Notes: generated by a model not told the origin, from the letters alone. A stretch of 64,000 nt of DNA from Brachypodium distachyon (GCF_000005505.3 NC_016132.3:55256914-55320913), one strand, 5' to 3'. Shown: positions 24,100-40,353, numbered from the stretch's first letter. A program made the numbers and translations.

Positions 24100-27000
24100 A
24101 TGGGGATTGGGAGCGGCGGCGGCGGGGAGGCGGAGGAGGAGGCGGCGGCGGCGCTGGAGTACACGCCGACGTGGATCGTGGCGGGGGTCTGCTCCCTCAT
24201 CGTGCTCGTCTCCCTCGCCGCCGAGAGGTGCCTCCATTACCTCGGCAAGGTGCATGCCAAATCCCCGTCGTCCCCCCATATTGCATTGCATCCTCCCTCC
24301 TTTCTTTCTAAAAATAAGGTGTGCTAATTCCTGATCTCTGCTCCTGTGTTAATGCGCTCGATTTGGCGCCGGGCAGACGCTCAAGAAGAAGAGCCAGAAG
24401 GCGCTGTTCGAGGCTCTCCTCAAGGTCAAAGAAGGTACGTACTATGCGTCTGTTCATCTTCTGTGAAGGAGATTCTTAGCAGATCTTTGCTCATAGTTCG
24501 TTCAACATCTTTACTTACTTTTGATCAGTCTGCAGATGAGAACAAGTGATCGATGCCTCCTGCACAAACGTAAGCTGTACTTCTAAATAAATACTGACTG
24601 AACTTGGTGTCATGCAGAGCTGATGCTTCTGGGCTTCATCTCCCTGCTGCTGACGGTGTCCCAAGGGGTGATCCAGAGGACGTGCATTCCTCCCAGCTGG
24701 ACCAACTACTTGCTGCCGTGTAAAAAGACAGAGAACCTCACCCGTGCGGACCCTTCGGAGGCGCAGTCCGTTGCTGCCGGGGTTTTCAGCCTCGGCGGCA
24801 GGCGGCTGCTTAACGAGGGTGGATCGGGCCATTGCCACAGCAAGGTGGGTCGATACATCATGATATCAGAATAATGGCTCTTGAGTACTCTTGTTTCATT
24901 AGTACATACTATTTCAGTCTGATTCAGGTTATGTAATTATGTGCTTCGAATCCCTGGGAAGAAAACCTATGCTTCACGTAGCATGCTGCAGTTTTGTAAC
25001 TTCAGTATTGCTGTTATGGTGTGTAGATTGTAGAATGTGGACAAGGTGTTCATGTTCATTCTTGTTTTGTTTTAGAAAGAGACAAGAGATTCCGTACTTA
25101 ACCCCATTTTTTGTTTCGACATGTTAAAAGTTGTGCAATTTTGATCAATAATAATAAAATGTTCCCATGTATTCTTTGAGCTAACTCCAGTTTTTTTTGT
25201 CAACAGGGAAAAGTTCCTCTGTTGTCGCTTGAAGCGCTTCATCAGCTGCATATTTTCATTTTTGTTCTGGCTATCACCCATGTGGTTTTCAGTGCTGTGA
25301 CTATGATTTTAGGAGGGGCTAAGGTAAACTTCTGTAACATTTGTTTTTCTTCACACAAATAATTAATCTTGGCTTTTCAGTAGTTAATTTGAACATTGTT
25401 TTATAACTCAGATTCGTCAGTGGAAAGACTGGGAGAATGTAATTCAGAAAGATGACACAAGAGATGGTATAGGAGTCTTAATTTCTATCCATATTTTGGT
25501 GCAATGATATAATAAGTGATCTTTTTAGAAACATATAATCAGTGATCTAGTAAATATTATCAATTATATTTAATAAAAATTAGGTTGCTTCTTAATACAA
25601 ATCCTAGATGTAACATGCTTATTCAGTCCTCTGGAACTGCAGCACCTAGGAAGGTGACCCACGTTGACCAATTTGAATTTATCAGGGAAAATGTTAATGG
25701 TATTAGCAAGGATTCTATGGTATTGACCTGGATGGTAAGAAATGCATCCCATATTCACGTGTTTTTTTCAGTCAAAAGAACATGTCTTTTGTATATAAAT
25801 TTTATTAAGACAACTAACTAGATTTTTCCTTCAGCATTCTTTTGTTAAGCAGTTTTATGCGTCAGTTACTAAATCAGACTACACAACAATGCGACTTGGT
25901 TTCATCATGGTAAGAACACCCAATTTGCGGCATTCTACTCTCTCTTAATTTATAAAAATTAACAGGAAATCATTTTCTTTGCAGACACATTGCCGAGGAA
26001 ACCCGAAATTTGATTTTCACAAATACATGGTGCGAGCTTTGGAGGCTGATTTTAAGAAGGTGGTTGGCATACGGTAATCCAAACTGAAAAATCATAGCTG
26101 TCGTGTAGTAAAAATTTCCAGATCAGTTTGTTAGGTGAAAAATTGATTTTTGGTTCATTCACTAGTAGTTGTTGAGCACACAACTGACGAGCCTAAACAT
26201 TTTTACCCTTGCTATGTCTTTTTTTTGATTTAGCTGGTACCTCTGGTTATTTGTTGTGATATTCATGTTGCTGAATGTTAATGGTAAGTTCCAATCACAT
26301 AATCATCTGCCTACAAGTATTTCAGCATCTAAATATGAGTAATCATATACCCCTGCTAATCTGCAGGTTGGCACACATACTTCTGGATCTCCTTCCTTCC
26401 CCTTCTTGTAAGTGGCCCAGCATACAGATACAAGTTTCTGCTTCCTCCAGCTGGCTTTTGCTTATCGGACATTGCTTCCTTGTGCTGCCTGCAGCTTCTG
26501 CTGGCTGTTGGCACCAAGCTGGAGCACGTCATAGCTCAGCTGGCCCAGGAGGTTGCCGAGAAGCACTCCTCAATTGAGGGCGACTTGGTTGTCAATCCTT
26601 CAGACGAGCACTTCTGGTGCGCACGGCCGAGGGTAATCTTGTACCTGATCCATTTCATCCTCTTCCAGAATGCGTTCGAGATCGCGTTATTCTTCTGGAT
26701 GCTGGTAAGCGAGTGAAGCCATGGAACTCCATTTAAGTACACCTTCCGATCCTAAATTATTGTCGAAATATTACATGTATCTAGACGCCTTTTAAGAATA
26801 GGTACATTCATATTTGGACAAATTTGAGTCAAGAATTTAGGATCAAAGGGAGTAGTTAGCAGAGGATGAATGCTAACCAAGATAAGGTTTTCCTTTGCAA
26901 GACTACCTACGGCTTCAACTCCTGCATCATGGACCATGTACCTTTCATCGTGCCAAGGCTTGTCATCGGGTAGATCACATTGGTTCAGTTTACTCATCGC

Positions 27001-27468
27001 ACTTAGTAGAAGCAAAACGAGCCTTATTTATGTGTCATTCAGACTCAAGACAGCTTGCCTTGCTTGCAGGGTCATTATTCAACTTCTCTGCAGCTACAGC
27101 ACCTTGCCACTTTATGCAATTGTCACACAGGTGTTGCCACTAATTCTCATAACTCATCTGACTGCTCCAATTGCCTGTTCATCAATTGTTTTGCCAGAGA
27201 AATGAGGCAACTAATGGACATTTGTTTGGTTTTCCTTCCTATGTGAATATGTGCGAAGATGGGGACATTCTTCAAGAAGGAGATCTTCGACGAGCATGTC
27301 CAGCAGGGCCTGGTGGGATGGGCGCAGAAGGCCAAGCGGAGGAAAGAGTCCAAGGAGGCCACGGCCGGACCGGCACCCGGGCCGGCGGCACCGCGGGCGT
27401 CTTCTAGGCTGGAAATGCTGCGACGAGCTGCCTCTGTACTACAGTGCAGTAGAGCGCCGCCAAGGTAG
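24100..27468 (+). CDS. MLO: MLO-family seven-transmembrane protein (500 aa)
   Basis: Fourteen exons: 24100-24249, 24377-24434, 24618-24844, 25207-25323, 25412-25466, 25643-25734, 25835-25909, 25985-26073, 26234-26283, 26367-26407, 26495-26704, 26902-26969, 27070-27130 and 27259-27468. All have GT-AG borders and the frame is continuous. MLO proteins are plant plasma-membrane proteins with seven helices; members act in powdery-mildew susceptibility, root thigmomorphogenesis or pollen-tube reception. Signatures are [14 protein letters not shown] (helix 1), [84 protein letters not shown] and [19 protein letters not shown]. The tail has a calmodulin-binding-type stretch ([16 protein letters not shown], about 445-460) and is short. 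I cannot assign the clade, so a role in mildew susceptibility is not implied. A MITE sits in intron 11. Confidence 0.95.
26740..26852. mobile_element. Stowaway MITE in MLO intron 11 (113 bp)
   Basis: Inverted ends (CCTTCCGATCCTAAATT and AATTTAGGATCAAAGGGAG) flanked by TA (26738-26739 and 26853-26854). The interior (TGTCGAAATATTACATGTATCTAGAC) matches the MITE at 48568 closely. It lies between the donor at 26705 and the acceptor before 26902, so it does not touch coding sequence. Confidence 0.88.
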
Positions 27469-27822
27469 AGTTGTCCCAAAGCTGTAACGAAGATGATGAA
27501 GATGCGTGTATTAGTTTGAGGAAAGACGCTATCAGCCTCAGGAATAGGATATTACGCCTTAAGACTTAGTGTGCTGTAATCAGGCTTGAGTCGTAGAATT
27601 GATGAATTTGCTTTCACTGGCAACTAAAGGAATGTATACTGAGATGATGGTACAAGATGCTAGTGGTACTGGCACACTGGTGTTTGACTCTACTCAATAG
27701 GTAACCATTGAGAATCTTGGCAAAAAAGAGAGTGCAAAAACCAAAACTTGAGCACGGCTCTCTTACGGCCGTACTAAATACACATTATAGATTTCCAGCC
27801 GGAAACAAAGCAGACCAACCAT
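27469..27822. other. shared 3' region between convergent MLO and RIO2 genes
   Basis: Only 354 bp separate the two stop codons, so the 3' UTRs of the two convergent genes must share or overlap this space. No other feature seen. Confidence 0.6.
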
Positions 27823-31743
<3,921 letters not shown>

Positions 31744-32070
31744 GGTCTCCTCCTCGCAGCGGCGGCGGGGAGTAGCTGGCCGGCGGCGCTAGGTATTCGC
31801 GCGTGGGAACTGTGCCAGGGAGTCGACTCGAGAGGAGCGTTCGGGAATCGGTGCGGACGGGTCGGGGAAGTCAGAAGTGGAGGGACGATCATGGGCCGGG
31901 CCATCAGGTTGGGAGTGCGTAGGTGGAGATGGGCCCCTGGCCTCTGGGACCGTGATCCTTCGGAGCGGAAGTATGGGCCGATGCCTCTGGACATTGAGAC
32001 GGGCTTGTGAGCAGGCCTCAAGCGCTCTGCCCTCGCATGATTCCCATTAAAAAAACTCGCTTCATTGGGG

Positions 32071-32128
32071 TTCCAAATTTCGAAGAATTTATAATTTGGT
32101 TCTAAATTTCGAAGAATTTAGAATTTAG
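32071..32128 (+). repeat. 29-bp tandem duplication
   Basis: Two adjacent units of the form TTC(C/T)AAATTTCGAAGAATTTA followed by (T/G)AATTTGG/AG, differing at a few bases. Confidence 0.8.
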
Positions 32129-32738
32129 TCCTCGAAGAAAATAGAGTTATGGAGGTCAGCAGAAAGTGGGTGATTCTCTCTTAGTCCACGAGAACACGGG
32201 ACTCTGGCCTTTGGGGGTGATAACCTGCATGCACTCCTAAAAATCCCTAGGGCGATTTGAAAATCTGAATTAAGCATTGCCAGGGATATATTACTAGTAT
32301 GAATTTTCCCTATAGTTTAGGTATCCAAGTCAAATTTGAATTAAGTATCAAATTCTTATGAGGAAATACCCGTCTTCCGAGCAATGCCTAATTTGGTCTC
32401 GACTCTCTCGGTCCATCTGAACCCAATATCTGTAACTCAACTCAGTGGAGAATAATATTTAGAAGTTCCAAAATGTGTTGTGAGTAAATCTGCATATATA
32501 GGATGGGTAGGAAATGTACAGATGAAGTTTCCAAAAAATATCTGATTGATCGAAATTGGTATATACTACTCCAAGTCACTTATTTTGGGACGTATACTAG
32601 GTTACCTTATACGGTGGAGATGCCCGATCAAAAAATTTGCTCCCACCTCCTGTCCAACACGACGATATTTCTGGTTGTTGAGGAAAATAAAAATAAAGAT
32701 TGATGTTGATACGGCAGACGATGAACCAATTGTATAGT

Positions 32739-32783
32739 AAGACGAATTACCAGTGGCTGTAAAAAAAGACGAATTACCAGTGG
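32739..32783 (+). repeat. short tandem duplication
   Basis: AAGACGAATTACCAGTGG occurs at 32739-32756 and again at 32766-32783. Confidence 0.85.
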
Positions 32784-34158
32784 ATGCAGTCATGGTGCTA
32801 CTCTTTTTTCTTCCTAGTACTTGAGTACGTGGAAGCTTTTTTGAGGGAGGAGATCACAGAACAAGGATTTTTGACCGTAGGAAAAAGGCGAGATGGACTG
32901 GACACTTTTGGAATTTAAGGATTTTGTCGGATCAAAATCTTTGTAAAAAAGGTTGCATGGTGCACATTCAACAAAAAATTGGCTAGGGAAATCCCACTTG
33001 TCGTGATGATATTTTCAACGGTTACGATTTTCCAGGTGAAACGTTCCTTTCTTCCATGCACTCGGCACCGTAACTACTCTGTCAAAAGAAAGCAAGAAGG
33101 AGAAAAGAACGTAAAAGCGCAGCACAAAAGCTTATACGAGCTGCCTTTTTAGGAGACGCCAGGTATAGCAGAAATCAGTATGTACACAATCTTTTGTATT
33201 GAAAATTCTGCTTACAAAATCGTCGTTCCTTTTCTTTCAGGCGATATACCCATCAATTCGGAATTCCGGAGCCACTAATTCTACCTCCTGATCGACGTCC
33301 GTACATCTCCGAGTGCTCGAAACCTGGCCGGAGTAGTTCATAAGTTAAATACAAGTATGCAAGAAATAATCATACTAATACACGCTTAAACGTGCGTGCA
33401 GTCTGACGTAGCATGCTCAAGCTCAACCACTCCAATCGGCACATGCTGAATCAACCATCTAGAACGGACCCAACTAGTAGTACTACTAGCAGCACCACCA
33501 AGTCACCAACCAACCGGAGATGCATGCAGCCATGCATGTATCGGCGCCAGAACGAGATCGAGAGTCGTTGCATCCAGGAGTAGAAAGAAAGGGACAGGGA
33601 CGCGGCAACCGTACGCGCCGTGTCCCCGGACCAACGCTACAGAGTCGAGACGCTGAACCTGCAAGCGGCCGGGTGATCCGGTTCCGGCCGACGCCCGATC
33701 CATGCTGTCGGCCCGACGGCAGCACCCAAGAAGGCACAACACGACCGCCCACCGCTGGCTGCCCCCCACGCCCCACTGCTTTGGTCATCCTCAGATCGGA
33801 CGCGTCTTGATTAGTGCTACTAGTCGTAAAGCAGCAATGCGCCGCTGGATGCTCTGCTGCTAGACTCGGAATTCATGCCCACATGCACGGAGGACCGATC
33901 CACGGTTTCCACATACACTGCACTTGGGCCGGCCCCGTCCAAAGCAAGATCTCGACGTCACCGCGCGCGCGCGATCTGATTCTTGCCGTACGGCGCTGCG
34001 ACCCGGTGGTTGCCGTACGAGAGGTCCAGTCAAAAAAAAAAACACTGCAGCTTAATTCGCCATCACGTTGTTCAAAGAACCTGCTCCGAAGCAAGCCGAC
34101 GGCCCGCGTTTTATACTACTCAACACCACTCGAGCCGTTCAACAACCAGCTCTCTCTC

Positions 34159-34168
34159 TATATATATT
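34159..34168 (+). promoter_or_regulatory. probable TATA box of the ARGOS-like gene
   Basis: TATATATATT follows a CT-rich run and lies about 230 bp upstream of the start codon at 34397, leaving room for a leader of about 200 nt. No better TATA box lies closer. Confidence 0.4.
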
Positions 34169-34396
34169 TCCCACCCTGTCGCTTGTAGACGCCTCCTCCT
34201 TCCTCCGGTGTTCAAGCCGCCCCTGGAGTCTTCGACTGATTGCAAGAGTCTCTCTTCGCTAATCTTCGGCGAAACAACTGATTCTCTGAACGGAGCTTTG
34301 CGCTCCGCGGCACTCTGCCGATCTCAACCTCGGCCGGTCTTCAATCCTCATCGCAACGGAAGAAGAAGCACCCCGCGAATCACTGTCTGAATCCTC

Positions 34397-34735
34397 ATGG
34401 AGACGAGAGCGGCACGGAGAGTTGGCGCAGCAGCTCATCATCAGAAGCGAACGCGGGCGGCGCCGGCGGCGGAGCAGAAGCAGAGGCAGGCGCGTGGTGG
34501 GAGAACGCATCAGCAGGCGACGTCGGGGTCGGGCTACTTCACCGTGCAGCTGGTGATGGTGTTCCTCTGGGTGGCCGCGTCGCTCGCGTTCCTGCCGCTC
34601 CTGCTGCCGCCGCTGCCGCCGCCGCCGCTCTCGCTACTGCTGCTGCCGGTCTGCCTGCTGGCCGTCCTGGCCGCGCTCGCCTTCGTCCCGCTCGACGCCC
34701 ACAACAACGTCGTCGGCTCATCATCTTGCTCGTAG
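34397..34735 (+). CDS. ARGOS: ARGOS / ORGAN SIZE RELATED (OSR)-type protein (112 aa)
   Basis: Single-exon gene. The C-terminal half is the OSR domain: a hydrophobic helix (about 49-70: TVQLVMVFLWVAASLAFLPL), the invariant proline turn LPPLPPPP (about 70-77) and a second helix (about 78-99) ending AFVPL. ARGOS, ARL and OSR1 proteins are small two-helix membrane proteins of the ER that promote cell proliferation or expansion and dampen ethylene signalling. The N-terminal 48 residues are basic and low-complexity, as in relatives. Start choice: the ATG at 34397 is the first in frame and is followed by the whole domain. Which subgroup it belongs to I cannot tell. Confidence 0.88.
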   Translation: METRAARRVGAAAHHQKRTRAAPAAEQKQRQARGGRTHQQATSGSGYFTVQLVMVFLWVAASLAFLPLLLPPLPPPPLSLLLLPVCLLAVLAALAFVPLDAHNNVVGSSSCS

Positions 34736-35350
34736 AGAAACTGCATTTTTTTTATTTTTTTCCTTCTGGTTCATCGTCCCCTAGCTGCTTCCGATCTACT
34801 ACTAGCAAATACAGATTTTTACTATAGTTATTTTCAGATTAGGCAAGTTATTAGAGGGCTAATTTTGGGTTCTGTAGTTCTTCGGAGACGACGGATCATG
34901 ACTGAATCCCAACCACTTGAGGTCACCAATTTAATTATGCTTATCAAGGGGAAGCATTTCTGCACAAAAATTCCAAGGGAAATGATTGCAGCATATGTGC
35001 ATTGTCCACTAATATCATGAACTTGAGAGTTGTGATGATGATGGCTAGCTCGTCGTATTACTGTTTTGTCGATCCAATTTGTGGCCACTTGTTTTGAAAA
35101 CTTTACTTCCTCTCTTTCATCATCTGTAATCTACTGTTTCACCTATTTTCCCATTGAAAAAAAATTAAAAGCTGCAGATGTTTCTATACTCCACAATTTG
35201 TTGTATTATTTGAATGCGTTGAAAATAGGTCAGGTTGTTGTTGAAATATTAGATTCAATGCTTTCTAGGCTTGTGCTCATGGGGAATGAGAGCAGATACA
35301 GTGAAACAGAGCGCTTACTAGCTAGTTGTGCTCATTAAAGAAATCTACTA

Positions 35351-35450
35351 CTCTCTCCGTCCCATATTACTTGTCTCAAATTTGTCCAAATATAGATGTA
35401 TTCATGTTTAAAAAGCATCTAAATACACGTAATATCTCGACCGGAGGGAG
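35351..35450. mobile_element. Stowaway MITE (100 bp)
   Basis: Ends CTCTCTCCGTCCC and CGACCGGAGGGAG, flanked by TA at 35349-35350 and 35451-35452. The interior has the GTCTCAAATTTGTCCAAATA block typical of this family. Confidence 0.88.
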
Positions 35451-35520
35451 TACATTAACTCTTATGTCTATTTCCATAGAAATAGTTATAATGTTTAACG
35501 GTTTTTTTGCTATCAAGAAG

Positions 35521-35695
35521 TCGCCTGATTTTTAGTTGCAGATCAATCGACGTGTTTGACCGTTGGATCACCGTTGGATTTTGATCCAATGATAGCATGT
35601 GGGAGATGGGATTATAGAGATGACCTTCAGAACTTATTCTCACGGCTATGATACGTCAACTAAGATTTAAAAACATTTACTTAAAAATCAGGCGA
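35521..35695. repeat. inverted repeat, possible MITE or hairpin
   Basis: TCGCCTGATTTTTA (35521-35534) is repeated inverted as TAAAAATCAGGCGA (35682-35695), a perfect 14-bp match around about 150 bp. No target duplication is obvious, so the type is uncertain. Confidence 0.65.
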
Positions 35696-35881
35696 TCGAG
35701 AAATAACCACACCCACTAGGCCATTACCCAATGGTTGTTTCAATAAACATCATCCATACAAAACACACTAGAAAATATCGCCTTCAAAACTACATCACAT
35801 ACACACTACAATAAGTTGGTCCCATAATTATATAATGGTCTCTTCATTTTTGAAATATACAGTTATGTTTAGTATTACACT

Positions 35882-36750
35882 TGTCGCACCAGTGGCACCC
35901 GGGGTGCCACCGCTGCATGACGCGTGGGTCGCATCGCTTGGTCCCTGGGAGGATCGCACCACGGGCGGCAACGTGCAAGCTGCCCGGCAAGCTACCAGTC
36001 CGGCAGGACTAGCGGGGCTTCGGGGAATAATCTCGCCTGGGCGCTTCCCGGGAGGTAACTTGCCGAGAGGAGGCGTTCCCGGGCGCAGGTTCCTGCTGCG
36101 AAGGCGGGGCCGAGGAAACAGAGCAGCAGCGCCACGTGGGTGCGCGACAGGCGCCCAGTGTGCAGGGTCGCCAGGACGAGGAGTATAGCACAAGACACAT
36201 TTAATGAGCCGACAAGAAGAGGGTTATCCGTCTAGTCAGGCAAACAGTGGCTGCCCAGAGCTAATTTATAGGGTATTAGACCCCTAGTCGCGGGGCTGGC
36301 GCTCTTGCATGTCTGCCAGCACACCGAGGAGGAGCTGCCCAAGCTTCCTGCTCGCCACTTGTAATCCATGCACCGTGGCACCTGTGGTATCCCCTTTGCT
36401 ATAAAAGGAGGACCCCGCCAACGGTCAAGAGGTTCGGTTTTTTCGTTGGATAGCCTTAGCCCAGAGTAGCAATGAGCACTTAGCCACAAAGAGAGCACCC
36501 GGAGACCCTCCCCCGGCAACTTGTAAACACTCAATCTTTCGATAATGCGAGCTCAGACAAGCAGGACGTAGGGTTTTACACCTCCGGGTGGCCCGAACCT
36601 GGGTAAAACGTGCGTGCATGTGTTCATAGCGTTTTTGCAGGCCACGCATCGGCCCCGCCGGCGATCGCCGGAGCGATCCCCGTCGCCCTCTGCCGAACCT
36701 AAAAAGGGGGTGCCCGCACACCCCCGGTGTCAAAGCCACGTGCTGCGGCA
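35882..36750 (+). repeat. 5' LTR of the gypsy element (869 bp)
   Basis: It begins TGTCGCACC and ends TGCTGCGGCA. The TATA box (TATAAAAG) is at 36400-36407. A candidate primer-binding site beginning TGGCGCGCCAGG lies at 36753, just inside the LTR. The first 37 bp (to 35918) have no counterpart at the start of the 3' LTR. Confidence 0.88.
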
Positions 36751-36857
36751 TCTGGCGCGCCAGGTAGGGGCGCGTGAGGATAGCTCGCTGGTGACCGCCG
36801 GCGGCGACGTCTACACCAACATCGGCCTCGTCTTCCTCGACGACAGAGCCGGCCACC

Positions 36858-38756
36858 ATGCCCCCCAAGCGGGCTGGTGACTCGAGGATCGACCCGCGCG
36901 CGGCCCCAGCTGCACACACGCGGTCGCACGACGTGCCACGCGCGTCGCAGGAGCAGGGTGATCCTGAGCCTGCCCGAGCGCAGCAGCCACCGTCGCAGCT
37001 GCCGCCACCGCCGCCTCCTCGACCGTCGGCTGACAACCGGCCGAGAGGACCGGTGGCTCCCAGCGCTGGAGCCAGCCGCGAACCGCAGCCGGGCGACCCG
37101 CGGGCCGACGAACCGCAGCCATGGCAGCAGCCGCGTGAGGAGCACGGAGCGTCGCGGGCGACGCCGACCGGCTCGCGCTCGACTCATCCGTGGGCGTCCA
37201 GGGATAGAGCGGAGGGCAGCCGCTCGGGAAACCGGTAGCCTCTCGCGCAAACCCCGGCGGAGGCCATTATCGCCGCGCGCGGCATGGTGCGCTACGAGCC
37301 GCCCCAGGGCACGCCGGCGCACGAGGCTTGGAGTGCGGAGCTGGAGGCGCTCCTGGCACTCGTCGCCCCGCAGCCGCAAGGTGAGGGCGCCCCGGCTGGC
37401 TCAAGCCGGGGACAGAACCCGGGACGTGGAGGCGCGCCTCGCGTCTCGGGGCAGGGGGAGAACCCTCCCCCGCAGGGAGAGCCGGGAGACGGGGGCCCTG
37501 AGGGGTCCTCGGATTTGTCGCCCACCGTCGTGATGGGTGATGCGCGTTGCGTCCTGAACGCCCGCCAGCAGGAGGACCCGCGCCAGCGCTTGGAGCGCCG
37601 GTGCGACGCGGCGCGCCCGGACTCGCTGGAGCAGGAGGATCCTCACATGGGTCTCGAGGACGGCTGCACCCCGTTCACGCGCGAGCTTCGGCGGGTGACA
37701 TGGTCCCGCAAGTTCCGAGCGCCTGCGCTCGGTACGTACGATGGGACCGTAAATCCCAATGACTTCCTCCTGACCTACACGTTGGGGATGCACGCCATCG
37801 GCGCCGATGACAAGGTCAAAACCAACTGGTTCCCGATAGTCCTTAAGGGATCAGCAAGGACGTGGCTGCTCCACCTGCCTGCTGGGTCCAACGCCACTTG
37901 GGCGGACCTACGTGAGCAGTTCGTGAGCGCGTTCCAGGGCGGCTACAAGCGCCCGGGAACCATGGCGGAGCTGCACACCGTAGTGCAGAAGCCGGGAGAG
38001 ACGCTGCGGAGCTTCGTCAACCGCTTCTCCAGTCTCTCCTACTCCATCCCAGCGGCGGAGGCTGCCGCAATCATCAACACCTTCACCATCAACGTCCGCG
38101 CCCCCAAAATGCGCGAGAAGCTGAGCACGCATCGGATCCGGACGATGCAGGACCTCTACGCCCTGGCGCACAAGTGGGCCATGGCTGAGGAGGGGCGCTT
38201 GGCGCTCGAGCTTGCAGCTAAGGCTGCCGCGAGCCCCAGTGAGAGTTCGCAGAAGAAGAGCTCCCGCAAGCGCAGCGGGAAGCAAGCCCTCGCCGTGGAC
38301 TCGAGGGCTACCTTGAGGCCCGTGAAGAAGGCTTCATCTGGCGGGTCTGGCGGCAAGCAGGGTGACTCGTCCCGCTGCCCCATCCACGTCAACGCCTCCC
38401 ACGACGCGCAGAACTGCCGCGTTCTACAGGGTATCAAGCAGCGGCGCGAGCAGCGCCGAGCGGGCGGCGCTTGCTTCAACTGCGGCGACATCGGGCATCT
38501 CTCCCGGGATTGCCCGAACGACCCCAGAGCGGGGCCAAAGCCTGCCGGCGGTGGAGCCGGCAGGGAAGAAGCTCAGGGCGGTGCGGCCAGGCCCGCGCCG
38601 GCACGGAGCGCCCTCCCCGGCGACGGGACAGGGCTCGTGCAGAGGAGCAGCGCGAGTCCGATTGCACTGGCGGCGATGAGCCGGGCTTCCAGGAGCCCCG
38701 CGGCGTCGCCTGCATCCATGGGGGAGCTTACGCTCTCCCATCTCATGCCGCGGTGA
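36858..38756 (+). pseudogene. gypsy gag polyprotein
   Basis: The frame opens at the ATG at 36858 and is interrupted by one TAG (37236-37238); the same frame then runs to 38756. The Retrotrans_gag domain is around 37740-38200, with blocks KFRAPALGTYDGTVNPNDFL, WFPIVLKGSARTWL, ADLREQFVSAFQG and ETLRSFVNRFS. A CCHC zinc knuckle (CFNCGDIGHLSRDC) lies at about 38472-38513. After about 38650 the pol-like sequence continues in another frame, so an indel has separated gag from pol. Confidence 0.9.
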
Positions 38757-39549
38757 AGCGTCTCACCCGCGACATGTGCGCGCTGTTGCCGGACGCGGAG
38801 CCGCATCAGCCACTAAGGTGGTCGCACGTGCCGATCACCTTCAGCGCCAACGATCACCCAGCGCGGCAGCTGGGTTCAGGGGTCATACCCTTTGTGATCT
38901 CACTGATCATCAACAACATGACGGTGACCAAGGTCCTGGGGGACAACGGAGCGGGGCTAAACCTCCTGTCCGCCAGGTGAGTGGAGAAGCTGTAGTTGCC
39001 GGTGGAGCAGCTGAGGCCCACTGACCCGTCCGGGGAGTGAACCCCGGGATCGTGCGCCCCTTGGGGCGCATCACGCTTCTGGTAACCTTCGGGTCCCGCG
39101 AAGCGTTCAGGACCGAGCACGTGGTGTTCGACGTGGCGCACACCCCTTTGCCCTACAACGGGATCCTTGGTCGACCAGCGCTGATCAATTTCATGGCGGC
39201 GATGCATTGCGCCTACTGCGTGATGAAGATGCCATCCATATACGGAGTCCTCTCCATCAGGTGTGACCTCAAGGATGCGGCCTGGTGTGTGGGCAAGGTC
39301 GTTAGGGCCGCAACCGACGCCGATGACGAGGACGTTGCCGGAGACGAAGGCTTGCCGGGCGACGGCCCGGCAACGAAGAAGGCCCGCGCTGCCCCACAAG
39401 AGCTTGCCGGGGGAGGCGCAGGCTCGAGCTCGCGCCCCAGCAAGGGCCAGAAGCTCAAGGAGGAGGCCGCCAAGGTGAATAGGCTGCCCCTCCAGGCCGG
39501 CGATGAGGAACGCACCGCCACTGTCGGTGCGCACCTCACCGCCAGATAG
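38757..39549 (+). pseudogene. gypsy aspartic protease region
   Basis: The blocks VIPFVISLIINNMTVTKVL and GDNGAGLNLLSA (about 38880-38975) correspond to the retropepsin strand and active site. The active-site triplet reads D-N-G where gypsy elements usually have D-S/T/G-G. The second half, 39037-39549, holds RPLGRITLLVTFG and YNGILGRPALINF, the C-terminal protease signature. Several in-frame stops lie between 38978 and 39039. Confidence 0.82.
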
Positions 39550-40353
39550 GAAAGCGCCCTCATCACTTTCCTCTGGGAGAATGCCGACGTGTTCGCTTGG
39601 GAGCCGTCGGACCTTCCTGGAGTCCCTAGGAAGGTGATCGACATTCGACTCGCGGTGCGTCCGGATGCCTGACCCGTCAAGCAGAAGATTCGCCGGCAAG
39701 CACAGAAGCGCAAAGGCTTCATCAAGCAGGAGGTGGAGAAGCTTAAGGTTGCGGGAGCTATCAGGGAAGTTCTGTACCCCACTTGGTTAGCTAACCCTGT
39801 AGTAGTATCCAAGGCGGGAAATAAGCTTTGCATGTGTGGAGATTTTATTGATCTTAACCGTGCATGTCCCAAGGATCCTTTCCCTATACCCCGTATCGAC
39901 CAAATAGTTGATTCCACTGCTGGGTGTGATTTGCTGTGCTTTTTGGATGCTTTTTCCGGCTACCATCAAATTAAGATGGCAGTCGAAGACGAGGAGAAAA
40001 CGGCGTTCATCACCCCGGTTGGCTGCTACTGTTATGGATGCGTGCCTTTCGGGTTGAAGAACGCGGGCTCAACATTCCAGCGCGCTACGTGAGTGTTTGG
40101 GACCACAGGTAGGCCGCAACGTGGAGGCCTACATGGACGATATCGTCATCAAGTCAAAGCACGGGGACTCGCTGATTGATGACTTGCGGGAGACGTTTGA
40201 TAACCTCCGCAGGATCAAATTCAAGTTGAACCCTGAGAAGTGCACCTTCGGTGTAGACTCAGGCCAGCTTCTGGGTTTCTTAGTTTCACACAGGGGGATA
40301 TAAGCCAACCCACAGAAGATAGAAGCTATTGAGAAAATGGAGGCTCCCGCAAG
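39550..40353 (+). pseudogene. gypsy reverse transcriptase
   Basis: Recognised by VAGAIREVLYPTWLANPVVV, DLNRACPKDPFPIPRIDQIVD, CFLDAFSGYHQI, FGLKNAGSTFQR and the catalytic YMDDIVIKSK (about 40129-40158). Palm-domain blocks are in the right order. A frame break at about 40090 and a stop at 40301 interrupt it. Confidence 0.92.

Larger units (their letters stand above)
31744..34158. other. intergenic between divergent RIO2 and ARGOS-like genes
   Basis: RIO2 promoter and leader occupy the GC-rich first 300 bp. The rest shows no gene. Two short tandem duplications are listed separately. Confidence 0.5.
34736..35881. other. intergenic between the ARGOS-like gene and the gypsy element
   Basis: No gene seen. 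It holds the ARGOS-like 3' UTR, a Stowaway MITE (35351-35450) and an inverted-repeat structure (35521-35695). Confidence 0.5.

Noticed and set aside
33486..33810. Overlapping ORFs of about 90-100 codons on both strands upstream of the ARGOS-like gene
   Set aside because: Mutually antisense Arg/Pro-rich frames without domain; probably promoter or leader DNA.
36425..37379. Long Arg-rich minus-strand ORFs over the gypsy LTR and gag start
   Set aside because: Antisense to gag in very GC-rich DNA; no similarity to the real antisense ORF at 43889-47389.
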